From: Sphingomonas gellani
GTDB lineage: Bacteria; Pseudomonadota; Alphaproteobacteria; Sphingomonadales; Sphingomonadaceae
Assembly: GCF_900110035.1 (NCBI RefSeq)
Contig: NZ_FOCF01000010.1
Coordinates: 1 to 64,000, forward strand
DNA length: 64,000 nt
Direction: 5' to 3'
This document shows, in pieces, positions 8,525-16,389 of this stretch; the first letter of the stretch is position 1; each line of letters begins with the position of its first letter. The notes below the pieces were generated by a model. The model was not told where the DNA came from, searched no databases, and worked only from the letters and a program-made list of their open reading frames with translations. The translations under genes were made by a program, and so were the position numbers.

Positions 8525-9553
8525 TCAGGCTGATTCCCTCACGATCAACTCGAAACCTACGCGCCGCGCTTGATCGCCCGTGTTCTCGCCCGTTCGGTGG
8601 CGCATCACCAGCACCTCGGTTGCCCATTCCGCCATCAGGTCGACGCGATGCCGCACCGTTGTGAGCGGCGGCCAGATCTTAACGGCGATCGGCGCGTCGT
8701 CGAACCCCACGATCGCCACGTCATGCGGCACCGCCAGTCCGCGGCGATGCGCTATCGAGCTGACGCCCGCGGCCATATCGTCATTACTGGCGAAAATGGC
8801 GGTCGGCGGGCGGGGAAGCGCCAACAACGCCTCGCCCCCGCGCAATCCCGCCTCGAACGTGAAATCGCCGGGACGAATCAGTTCCTCCTCGATCTGAAGG
8901 CCGTGTTGGTCCAGCGCCTGTCGATAGCCGGCAAGCCGTCCCACCCCCGAAAACTGATCGAGCGGTCCGGTCACGAAGCCTATGCGCTGATGCCCCTTCT
9001 CAATCAGCATTTGCATCACCGCCCTCGCCGCCGCAGTTTCGTCGATCCCGACGGTAATCATGTCGGGCGAGCGCATGCCCTGCGCGATCACGGCGATCGG
9101 GATGCGCAGCGCCGCGACGAGCGCCGAACCGCTGAGCAGTTCGGCATAAGCGGGCGACAAAAGGATCGCGTTGGCGCCGCTACGGACCAAGCCTTGGATT
9201 GCAGCCCTCGCTTCTTCCATGTCGGGCCGGTCGCATTTGCGGATCACTACCTGCGCCCCGAGGCGGGACGCGGCGTTGAGCGTTCCCACCAACATCGCGC
9301 TCAGAAAGGCGTTCTGCGCATTCTGGTACACCAGCCCGATACAGGTCACGCCCGCCGATGCCAGAGCCCGGGCCGCCGCGTTCGGCTTGTACTCCAATTC
9401 CTCCACCGCCCGTAGCACGGCGTCGCGGGTCTCGTCTCCTACCTTGCGAACGCCGTTGATGACGTTGGAAACGGTCATGGCGGACACGCCCACGTGGTCG
9501 GCGACGGCCTGGATCGTCACACCCCCACCCGACCGGCGTCTTGTTCTTGCCAT
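8525..9553 (-). CDS. LacI-family transcriptional repressor
   Basis: A 342-residue LacI protein. The N-terminal helix-turn-helix reads VTIQAVADHVGVSAMTVSNVINGVRKVG, with the hinge region (YKPNAAARALASAG) at about residues 53-66. The periplasmic-binding-protein-like core follows, including TCIGLVYQNAQNAF, GHQRIGFVTGP and the family motif PTAIFASNDDMAAGV, ending FELIVRESA. It lies between the TonB receptor gene and the GH3 gene, with matching TTAGCGCTAA/T palindromes outside both ends. It most likely represses both until a sugar, perhaps a glucoside breakdown product, binds. The sugar is unknown. Confidence 0.9.
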   Translation of the reverse strand: MARTRRRSGGGVTIQAVADHVGVSAMTVSNVINGVRKVGDETRDAVLRAVEELEYKPNAAARALASAGVTCIGLVYQNAQNAFLSAMLVGTLNAASRLGAQVVIRKCDRPDMEEARAAIQGLVRSGANAILLSPAYAELLSGSALVAALRIPIAVIAQGMRSPDMITVGIDETAAARAVMQMLIEKGHQRIGFVTGPLDQFSGVGRLAGYRQALDQHGLQIEEELIRPGDFTFEAGLRGGEALLALPRPPTAIFASNDDMAAGVSSIAHRRGLAVPHDVAIVGFDDAPIAVKIWPPLTTVRHRVDLMAEWATEVLVMRHRTGENTGDQARRVGFELIVRESA

Positions 9554-9648
9554 TACCGCTTTGCTCCACCGCCCCGCCTCTTCTGCCAGACGGACTCGTC
9601 ACGATCCAGACGGGAGAGGTTTGCTCTTAACACGCAAGCTAATTAGGT

Positions 9649-9658
9649 TTAGCGCTAT
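9649..9658. promoter_or_regulatory. Putative LacI-family operator TTAGCGCTAT
   Basis: This site matches the palindrome at 8419-8428 in nine of ten positions. It lies 59 bases upstream of the GH3 start and 96 bases upstream of the LacI start, so it could control both divergent genes. Confidence 0.55.
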
Positions 9659-9716
9659 ATGCTTGCATGTTGTAAGCCGTGACGCGGGCGAGGCGGCGAG
9701 AGGATCGGAGAGGTAG

Positions 9717-11855
9717 ATGGCAGGCAAGAACGAACCGGCGAGCATCGCAGCAGATGCGGACGCGGTAGACTTCATGCCGACACGCGGCAGTGACCCCGAT
9801 AAGAACGGCGACGCGGTCGACAGGGTCCTCGCCCACGCAACGCTTGAGGAGAAGGTCGGCATGATGTCAGGCCACGGCTTCTTCGCGGCGTTGGGGGAGG
9901 ATGATCGGGTCTGGGGCGCACGGCCATACCGCGCGGGGGGCGGCATCGACCGGCTCGGCATCCCGCCGCTGCTGTTCACCGACGGTCCGCGTGGCGTGAC
10001 GCGGGTCGGCTCCACCTGCTTCCCCTGCACCATGGCACGTGGCGCGACATTCGATGCCGATCTCGAACATCGAATCGGACAGGCGATGGGCAAGGAAGCA
10101 CGGGCGCAGGGCTGCTCCTTTTCCGGCGCGGTATGCATCAACCTGCTGCGTCACCCCGCTTGGGGGCGTGCGCAGGAAACCTACGGCGAGGATCCATGGC
10201 ACTTGGGTGTGATGGGCGCCGCCATGGGTACGGGCATCCAGGCCCACAACGTCATCGCCACGGTGAAGCATTTCGCGCTCAACTCAATGGAAAATGCCCG
10301 GTTCAAGGTTGACGTGCGCGCAGACGAGCGCTCGCTGCACGAAGTCTATCTGCCGCACTTCAAGCACTGCCTCGATGCGGGGATCGCCAGCGTCATGACC
10401 GCCTATAACAAGGTGAATGGCGAATATTGCGGCCAGAACCCGTTCCTGCTGACCCAGATTCTGCGCGAAGAATGGGGCTTTGACGGCTTTGTGCATTCTG
10501 ACTGGGTGCGCGGCGTCTATAAAGTCGATGGCGCTGCTGCGGGGCTCGACATCGAGAATCCCGAACCGCAGATCTTCGGTGAGAAGCTCGTGGAGGCGGT
10601 CCGGTCCGGCGCGATCGAAGAATCCGTGGTTGATCGTGCCTGCCGCCGCATTCTTGCCACGCAGTTCCGCTTCGCAGCGCGGCCGGACCCTCTTCCCGGC
10701 TATCCTTCCGACCTGATCGCGAACGAGGAGCACCGGGCGCTGGCGCTGGAGGCGGCGGAGAAGTGCGCCGTGCTGCTGGAGAATGATGGCACCCTGCCTC
10801 TGTCGCGCACGAACATCCGACGGCTGGCGGTACTCGGCAGGCTGGCCGCCATCGAGAACACCGGCGACAACGGGTCCAGCCGGGTGCGGCCACCTTATGT
10901 GGTGACGCCGCTTGCGGGTTTGCGCGATTTTCTCGGCATCGATGCGGTCGTGCATGGCGACGAGGACGATATCGAGGCCGCAGCCGCCACGGCGCGGTCG
11001 GCGGACGCGGTACTCGTGGTCGTGGGTTACACCGCCAAGGAGGAGGGCGAGTACATCATCGGTGACATCGCGCTGGGCGCCGATCGGAAACCGGGCGACC
11101 CAGCGCCTCGTCCCAGTATTTCCGACGTTCCCATCGGCGGTGATCGCGTCTCGCTCGACCTGCCGCCGGTGCAGATTGACCTGATCCATGCCGCCAAGGC
11201 CAGCGGCAAACCCGTCATCGTGGTTATCGTGGCCGGCTCGGCCGTGATGGTGGAACGCTGGCGCGAAGGCGTGGGTGCCATTCTCATGAGCTTTTATGCC
11301 GGCATGGAAGGCGGCACGGCCCTTGCCCGGTTGCTGTTCGGAGAGGTCAGCCCGTCCGGCAAGCTCCCCTTTACGGTTGCTCGCGACACGGACGATTACC
11401 CGTTTTTCGATCGCGACGCCGACACTATAGATTACGGCTATTGGCACGGTTATTCCAAGTTTGACCGGGAGCGGCTGACGCCGCGCTACGCTTTTGGCGA
11501 CGGCCTGTCTTACACCCGCTTCTCGTATCATGGCCTGACCGCCCGTCGCGGCACTGATGCCATCGAGGTCGAGGTAAGCGTCCGTAACGACGGCAAATGG
11601 CCCGCAGACGCCGTGGTCCAGTGTTATGTCTGCGCGCCGGGCGTCGATGCCGAACGACCGATCAAGTTGCTGCGGGCGTTCGACAGGGTTCACCTGCGGC
11701 CTAGTCAGTCGGCGCAAGTTCAATTCTCGGTGCCGCTTGATTCACTGCGCTGGCGCGATGACATCGCGCATCGATGGCGTCTTGAGCGTGGCACCTATCG
11801 GTTCGGCGTGGGTGGCAGTAGTAACGAACTTGTCTATACGAGTTTGGAAGTATGA
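9717..11855 (+). CDS. GH3 beta-glucosidase, no signal peptide
   Basis: A 712-residue family 3 glycoside hydrolase with the usual layout: an N-terminal TIM barrel, a middle alpha/beta sandwich and a C-terminal fibronectin III-like domain (VSVRNDGKWPADAVVQCYV). The barrel carries FTDGPRGV, NLLRHPAWGRAQETYGEDP, the substrate-binding ATVKHFALN (Lys184-His185) and GFVHSDW, where Asp262 is the expected nucleophile. The sandwich has LLENDGTLPL and VLVVVGYTAKEEGE, the usual place for the acid/base Glu. No secretion signal is visible, so it should act in the cytoplasm on imported glucosides. It sits just beyond a LacI gene and a matching operator. Bgl-type members accept various beta-glucosides or xylosides, so exact specificity is open. 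Confidence 0.9.
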   Translation: MAGKNEPASIAADADAVDFMPTRGSDPDKNGDAVDRVLAHATLEEKVGMMSGHGFFAALGEDDRVWGARPYRAGGGIDRLGIPPLLFTDGPRGVTRVGSTCFPCTMARGATFDADLEHRIGQAMGKEARAQGCSFSGAVCINLLRHPAWGRAQETYGEDPWHLGVMGAAMGTGIQAHNVIATVKHFALNSMENARFKVDVRADERSLHEVYLPHFKHCLDAGIASVMTAYNKVNGEYCGQNPFLLTQILREEWGFDGFVHSDWVRGVYKVDGAAAGLDIENPEPQIFGEKLVEAVRSGAIEESVVDRACRRILATQFRFAARPDPLPGYPSDLIANEEHRALALEAAEKCAVLLENDGTLPLSRTNIRRLAVLGRLAAIENTGDNGSSRVRPPYVVTPLAGLRDFLGIDAVVHGDEDDIEAAAATARSADAVLVVVGYTAKEEGEYIIGDIALGADRKPGDPAPRPSISDVPIGGDRVSLDLPPVQIDLIHAAKASGKPVIVVIVAGSAVMVERWREGVGAILMSFYAGMEGGTALARLLFGEVSPSGKLPFTVARDTDDYPFFDRDADTIDYGYWHGYSKFDRERLTPRYAFGDGLSYTRFSYHGLTARRGTDAIEVEVSVRNDGKWPADAVVQCYVCAPGVDAERPIKLLRAFDRVHLRPSQSAQVQFSVPLDSLRWRDDIAHRWRLERGTYRFGVGGSSNELVYTSLEV

Positions 11856-11891
11856 CGTCGATGACATGATGCAGCTCACAGCGGCAAGCAT

Positions 11892-11977
11892 GGACTTGGC
11901 GGCAGTGCCCGTGATGGACGGCTCATCATCGCACGCTATCAGCACCCTGCCCCGCCCGCCACGTTGGTTTGACAGGT
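11892..11977. repeat. IS6-type end remnant, copy B of the 86-bp repeat
   Basis: This matches 387-472 in the same orientation. It keeps the presumed terminus (GGTTTGACAGG), the leader and about ten transposase codons (minus strand), then the similarity stops. It is a relic of an IS6-type element just after the GH3 stop codon; the rest of that element is gone. Confidence 0.7.
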
Positions 11978-12035
11978 CCCTTGCGCCGTCGCCCACCCCA
12001 TCCATGACTGCGCTTACAACGTCACGAGAGTTCCT

Positions 12036-13220
12036 TTGATCGAAACGGTCTCGGTCAAGTCTGCGCCGTCGCGCCCACCGCGCCGTTCGGCGCCGACCAT
12101 CAGCGATGTTGCCAAGCTTGCTGGCGTGTCCGTGATGACTGTGTCGCGCGTCGTTAACAATGGAAAGCACGTGCGCGAGGCAAAGCGCGAGGCGGTCAAC
12201 GCTGCGATCGCCGCGTTGAACTATGCGCCCAACCTGGCGGCGCGCAGCCTGGCGGGTGCGGGGCAGGTCCGCATCGGACTGCTGCACAGCAATCCCAGCG
12301 CCGGGTTCCTGAGCGAGCTCCTGATCGGCAGCCTGGACCAGGCCGGCCGGGACAATGTGCAGATCGTGGTCGAAAAATGCGAGGTCGGCGATCATGAGGC
12401 GGAGGTCGCGCGCCACCTGATCGACGGGCGCATCGACGGCGTCATCCTGCCACCGCCCTTGTGCGAGGCCCCCGCGCTGCTCGCGCTGTTCGCGGAGGCG
12501 CGCGTTCCCGCCGTGTCGGTGGCGACCAGCCTGCCGCCCAGCGACGTGCTGTCCATCCGCGTCAACGACCGGGAGGCGGCGGCCGTGATGACCCGCCACA
12601 TCATGTCCCTAGGCCATCGCCGCATCGGCTTCATAGCGGGCGATCCCACCTTGTCGGCCAGCGCGCAGCGGGCGCAAGGCTATCGTGAGGCGCTGGAGGA
12701 GGCGGGTATCCCGGTCGATCCGGCGCTGATCGTGGATGGCCTGTTCACCTATCGATCGGGGCTGGACGCCGCGGAACTGCTGCTGGAACTGGACGAGCCG
12801 CCGACCGCGATCTTTTCCTCCAACGACGACATGGCGGCGGCGACGGTCGCGGTGGCGCATCGTCGCGGGCTGGACGTGCCGGGCGACCTGACCGTCTGCG
12901 GCTTCGACGACACCGCGCTGTCGACGGCGATCTGGCCGGAGCTGACCACGATCCATCAACCCATCGCCGACATGGCGCGCGCGGCGGTGGAACTGCTGGT
13001 CGGGATCGTGCGCCGCCAGTCCGGGGACGAGAGTGTCGCGACCGACCGGGTCCTCGATTACATCCTGGTACGCCGCCAATCCGACGCTGCACCCCGTCAA
13101 AGGCCTCGTGCAATACCCATGGCATTAGAGCTCAATTTCGCAGGGGGCATGAGATCCGCCAAGGCAGTCGCACTCGGACTCAAACCCAATCATCTGGTCG
13201 AGGTAGGTCAGCTTCCCTGA
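12036..13220 (+). CDS. LacI-family regulator with an atypical C-terminal tail
   Basis: A 394-residue LacI protein with a helix-turn-helix (PTISDVAKLAGVSVMTVSRVVNNGKHV), hinge (YAPNLAARSLAGAG) and sugar-binding core (GHRRIGFIAGDP; PTAIFSSNDDMAAATV). Normal homologs end near DYILVRRQSDAAP, about residue 352. The extra 40 or so residues to the stop at 13220 show no family similarity and probably come from foreign DNA joined at about 13100. Downstream, the catabolic genes expected for such a regulator are missing; instead there is an IS5 relic and an IS91 element. The start at 12036 has little ribosome-site support, and an IS6 remnant lies in front, so expression is uncertain. It is probably an orphaned regulator. 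Confidence 0.8.
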   Translation: MIETVSVKSAPSRPPRRSAPTISDVAKLAGVSVMTVSRVVNNGKHVREAKREAVNAAIAALNYAPNLAARSLAGAGQVRIGLLHSNPSAGFLSELLIGSLDQAGRDNVQIVVEKCEVGDHEAEVARHLIDGRIDGVILPPPLCEAPALLALFAEARVPAVSVATSLPPSDVLSIRVNDREAAAVMTRHIMSLGHRRIGFIAGDPTLSASAQRAQGYREALEEAGIPVDPALIVDGLFTYRSGLDAAELLLELDEPPTAIFSSNDDMAAATVAVAHRRGLDVPGDLTVCGFDDTALSTAIWPELTTIHQPIADMARAAVELLVGIVRRQSGDESVATDRVLDYILVRRQSDAAPRQRPRAIPMALELNFAGGMRSAKAVALGLKPNHLVEVGQLP

Positions 13221-13253
13221 TCCACCGGCGATTGGGATGAAGAGAGTGCGGGA

Positions 13254-13403
13254 ATGGAGCCGTTCTGGTTGTCGGAAGGGTTTGGGCAGCGATCTCGCCG
13301 CACTTGCCAAACGACCAGCCAAGAGCGCGCCAAGTGGACGGCGAAGGTTCTCGCGCTCACCGACGGTACCGACCATCAGCAAATGCTGAGGTGCCGTCGG
13401 TCA
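13254..13403 (+). pseudogene. IS5-type transposase N-terminal remnant, frameshifted
   Basis: The start ATG at 13254 gives MEPFWLSEG. After a shift of frame the reading continues VWAAISPHLPNDQPRARQVDG, which matches the typical start of IS5-family transposases (a phrase like FWLSDEAWAAIEPHLP followed by a conserved basic-Val-Asp). The part corresponding to the catalytic core is absent, and by about 13400 similarity is lost. Identification rests on this short stretch, so the subgroup is not assigned. Confidence 0.5.
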
Positions 13404-13729
13404 ACGCGAACCGCTGACGTACCCGGCCGCGGCGGCAGCGTGAACAGCCAGCTCGGCGACGTTGCCGGTTATCAGCGGCCAGTCGGCGCCCGTTAGGGAT
13501 CCTGCCGGGCACACGCATAGCCTCGCCGATCTGATACCCATCGACGCGGCAGGCGCGCGAGGTCCAGTGGAAAAATCGGGCCGTGGGGATGGATGGCGTT
13601 CCCGCAATTAGCAGTTTCTGCGAGGCGCTCACGACCCAAAGCACGAAGCCGCTGCGCGGCAGGGGTGTCCAGCGGTGAGGTAGCACACCTGCGCTGCGGT
13701 TTGGCCCGGCCGGAGCGGCGACGGACGAT
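13404..13729. other. Intergenic stretch before the IS91 element, nothing recognised
   Basis: About 330 bases with no credible gene. A minus-strand reading around 13400-13600 gives GADWPLITGNVAELAVHA, which could be a fragment of a lost gene, but it is too short to name. The outer end of the IS91 element probably lies somewhere in this stretch. Confidence 0.4.
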
Positions 13730-13755
13730 GGAGTTCCTTCAGCAAGAGGAACTCC
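13730..13755 (+). promoter_or_regulatory. Hairpin covering the ribosome site of the IS91-linked recombinase
   Basis: GGAGTTCCT (13730-13738) and AGGAACTCC (13747-13755) are perfect inverted repeats with an 8-base loop. The right arm and loop contain AAGAGGA, the only good ribosome site for the ATG at 13759. Folding would hide it, which may keep recombinase translation low. Confidence 0.5.
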
Positions 13756-13758
13756 CCG

Positions 13759-14664
13759 ATGGCATCTCTTCCCACCGACCGGCCCGTCACCCCGCTGCGC
13801 CAGCGGATGCTCGACGACATGGCGATGCGCTCGATGCGGGCTCGGACACAGCACGACTATGTCCGCCACGTCCGCGCGTTCGCGGCCTTTCTGGGCCGTT
13901 CGCCGGACACTGCGACCGCCGAGGACGTGCGGCGCTTCCAGGTCCACCAGCGCGAACAGGGCGCGGGTGAGGCCGTCATCGGCTCCGCAGTGTCGGCGCT
14001 GCGCTTCCTGTTCACGGTGACGCTCGAGCGGCCGGACCTGTCGCGCCGCCTAGTGCTGGCGCCGCCTCCCAGGAAGCTGCCCGACGTGCTGAGCGTCGAC
14101 GAGGTGGCGCGGCTGCTCGAGGCGCCGCCGGGCATCAAGTACCGGGCGACGCTCGGTGTCGCATACGGCGCGGGCCTGCGCGTGTCGGAGGTGGCGCACC
14201 TCAAGGCCGACGACATCGACAGCAAGCGGATGCTGATCCGCATCGAGGAGGGCAAGAGACGCAAGGACCGCAACGCCATGCTCTCGCCGCAGCTGCTCGA
14301 GCTGCTGCGGCTGTGGTGGCGGGAAGGCAAGCGGCGCTGTGTCCTGTTGCCGCACGGCTGGCTGTTCCCGGGACGTAGCTACACCGATCCGGTCTCGACC
14401 CGGCAGTTGCACCGCGCCGTCCATGAAGCTGCCGAGGCGGCTGGCATCCGCAAGCGCGTCAGGCCCCACACGCTACGGCACAGCTTTGCAACCCACCTGC
14501 TCGAGCAGGACGTCGACATCCGCGTCATCCAGGTGCTGCTCGGGCACAGCAAACTCGAGACCACCGCACTCTACACCAAGGTCGCCACCCGCACGATCCG
14601 GGCGGTCACGGGTCCGCTCGACCAGCTGATGGCGCTGATGGAGGGGAAGACGCCCGCCGGCTGA
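13759..14664 (+). CDS. Tyrosine recombinase/integrase of the IS91-type element
   Basis: A 301-residue XerC/D-like recombinase. The N-terminal SAM-like domain reads MALRSMRARTQHDYVRHVRAFAAFLG-like (residues about 19-42). The catalytic domain carries the first Arg in YGAGLRVSEVAHL, a beta-hairpin Lys region (EEGKRRKDRNAML), HTLRHSFATHLL (His-x-x-Arg), LLGHSKLETTALYTKV (third His and the nucleophile Tyr). All catalytic residues appear intact. In IS91 relatives of this type the recombinase gene always precedes the transposase; its contribution to movement is not well defined. A stem-loop masks its ribosome site. Confidence 0.88.
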   Translation: MASLPTDRPVTPLRQRMLDDMAMRSMRARTQHDYVRHVRAFAAFLGRSPDTATAEDVRRFQVHQREQGAGEAVIGSAVSALRFLFTVTLERPDLSRRLVLAPPPRKLPDVLSVDEVARLLEAPPGIKYRATLGVAYGAGLRVSEVAHLKADDIDSKRMLIRIEEGKRRKDRNAMLSPQLLELLRLWWREGKRRCVLLPHGWLFPGRSYTDPVSTRQLHRAVHEAAEAAGIRKRVRPHTLRHSFATHLLEQDVDIRVIQVLLGHSKLETTALYTKVATRTIRAVTGPLDQLMALMEGKTPAG

Positions 14665-14670
14665 CGCCGC

Positions 14671-15864
14671 GTGCGCACGTCCATCGAGGTCGCCGACATC
14701 TTCCGCGCCGCGGGCCCTGCGTACCGGGCCAGCCATGCCGGGCACCTGAGCCTCGACCAACTCAAGGTCATGTCGGCCATCGAGACCTGCCGAACCGCCG
14801 TCATGGGCGGTCACGTAGAGGCATGCACCGACTGTGGCCACTGGCGGGTCGCCTATAACTCCTGCCGCAACCGGCACTGTCTGCGGTGCCAGGGCGCGGC
14901 GGCGCGTGCCTGGCTCGCCGAGCGCGAGGCGGACCTGCTGCCGGTGGGCTATTTCCACGTCGTCTTCACGCTGCCGGTCGAGGTCGCCGACATCGCTTTC
15001 CAGAACAAGGCCGCAGTTTATGGCCTTCTGTTTCAGGTGGCGTCCGAGACGATGACGACCATCGCCGCCGACCCGAAGCATCTGGGCGCCCGCATCGGCA
15101 TCACCGCCGTGCTGCACACATGGGGGTCGGCGATGACCCACCACCCGCACATCCACATGATCGTGCCGGGCGGCGGGCTGTCGCCAAACGGGAGCCGCTG
15201 GATCGCGTCGCGGCGAGCGTTCCTGCTGCCGGTGCGCGTGCTGGGCAAGCTGTTCCGACGCCTGTTCCTCACCGGCCTCATGGCGCTGCACGAGGCTGGG
15301 CGGCTCGCCTTCTATGGCAGCATGGCGCACCTCGCCGACCGGCGCGCGTTCCTGCGTTACCTGTCACCGGTGCGGAAGAAGCGCTGGGTCGTCTACGCCA
15401 AGCCGCCGTTCGCCGGACCCGAGACGGTGCTGGCTTATCTGTCCCGCTACACCCACCGCGTCGCCATCTCGAACAGCCGCCTCCTTCGCTTCGACGAGGC
15501 CGGGGTGACGTTCTGGTGGAAGGACTACCGCCGCGGCACCGCCGACCGGCAGCAGGTCCTGATGCTCACCGCCGACGAGTTCATCCGCCGCTTCCTGCTC
15601 CACGTCCTGCCGAAGGGCTTTCACCGCATCCGACACTACGGCCTGCTCGCCGGCGCCACCCGCAAAGCGCACCTCGAACGCGCCCGCCAACTGCTCGGGG
15701 TCGCACCGCCCGTCGTCACCAACACACCGGCTGAACCCGACGACATCTGCCCACCATGCCCGTGCTGCGGCGGGCGCATGGTGGTCATCGAGACGTTCGC
15801 ACGCTGGTGCCGGCCCCGTGCGCCGCCATGCGCTGTCGCCACGACCGGGACCGCCGCGCCATGA
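14671..15864 (+). CDS. IS91-family HUH transposase
   Basis: A 397-residue rolling-circle transposase starting at a GTG six bases after the recombinase stop. The N-terminal zinc-binding domain has CTDCGHWRVAYNSCRNRHCLRCQ-type cysteines. The HUH core reads HHPHIHMIVPGGGL, with His160-Ile-His162 as the metal-binding pair. Further on, LAYLSRYTHRVAISNSRL supplies the tyrosine expected to attack DNA. The C-terminus ends in a second cysteine cluster (CPPCPCCGGRMVVIE). The protein nicks one strand at the origin end of the element and transfers it. Length and motifs look intact, so it may be functional. Confidence 0.9.
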   Translation: MRTSIEVADIFRAAGPAYRASHAGHLSLDQLKVMSAIETCRTAVMGGHVEACTDCGHWRVAYNSCRNRHCLRCQGAAARAWLAEREADLLPVGYFHVVFTLPVEVADIAFQNKAAVYGLLFQVASETMTTIAADPKHLGARIGITAVLHTWGSAMTHHPHIHMIVPGGGLSPNGSRWIASRRAFLLPVRVLGKLFRRLFLTGLMALHEAGRLAFYGSMAHLADRRAFLRYLSPVRKKRWVVYAKPPFAGPETVLAYLSRYTHRVAISNSRLLRFDEAGVTFWWKDYRRGTADRQQVLMLTADEFIRRFLLHVLPKGFHRIRHYGLLAGATRKAHLERARQLLGVAPPVVTNTPAEPDDICPPCPCCGGRMVVIETFARWCRPRAPPCAVATTGTAAP

Positions 15865-16389
15865 CCCGGCATGGCTCGCCGCCACCTCGCCACGCAGGTC
15901 CTGCGCTTCCGGCGACGATACCGCTCATGCTGACGACGCCACCAACCGCGCCAGTGCCCGTCTCAGGCCCCGATACCGGCCAACACCTGCCCCGGACATC
16001 GCCGCTGGCGGCCATGTTCCCGTCCGACAATGCCCCATGCGGCGCCCCTGTTTCGCGCCTTACAATCGGGCCAAACCCGAAAAACCCATAGCTCACCGCC
16101 CGTGGCACGCGGCTTCCTGCTTTGGAGGATATCGTACACCTGCCGGCGCCCGATTTCCTTCACAGTTGTGGCCATTCAGGCCACCTTCAGCGCTACCCGA
16201 TATCTGCCGTCCAATTACCTTGGCCGAAGGCGGCGCCCGAACTCCGCTTTAGAGGCCGGGAACGGCCGGTATGGGATGCAAGCGGTCCGGCAGCTTGAGA
16301 CGGCCGCTGGTAGGTTGCCGACCGGCCTCTTTGATGTTCAGATGATTATGGCCGCCCCGCGCGGCTATTCAGCGACCCGGAGGAGGCTC
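15865..16389. other. IS91 right end and noncoding leader before the esterase gene
   Basis: The first 270 bases are probably the noncoding end of the IS91 element. The segment 16085-16135, with a short GC-rich inverted arrangement followed by GCTTTGGAGGATATCGTAC, looks like its replication-terminal end. The remaining 250 bases to the AGGAGG at 16381-16386 hold no gene I can support. Confidence 0.4.

Larger units (their letters stand above)
13730..16135 (+). mobile_element. IS91-type element with recombinase and HUH transposase
   Basis: A tyrosine recombinase gene and an IS91-family transposase gene lie six bases apart on the plus strand, the arrangement of the integrase-carrying branch of IS91 elements. 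These move by rolling-circle transposition and lack terminal inverted repeats and target duplications. The right end is placed near 16135 because 16085-16135 (CCCATAGC ... GGAGGATATCGTAC) resembles the conserved end of this group. The left end is not resolved. Confidence 0.7.

Noticed and set aside
10284..11723. A 479-codon minus-strand frame opposite the GH3 gene
   Set aside because: The plus strand carries complete GH3 motifs; the opposite reading has none.
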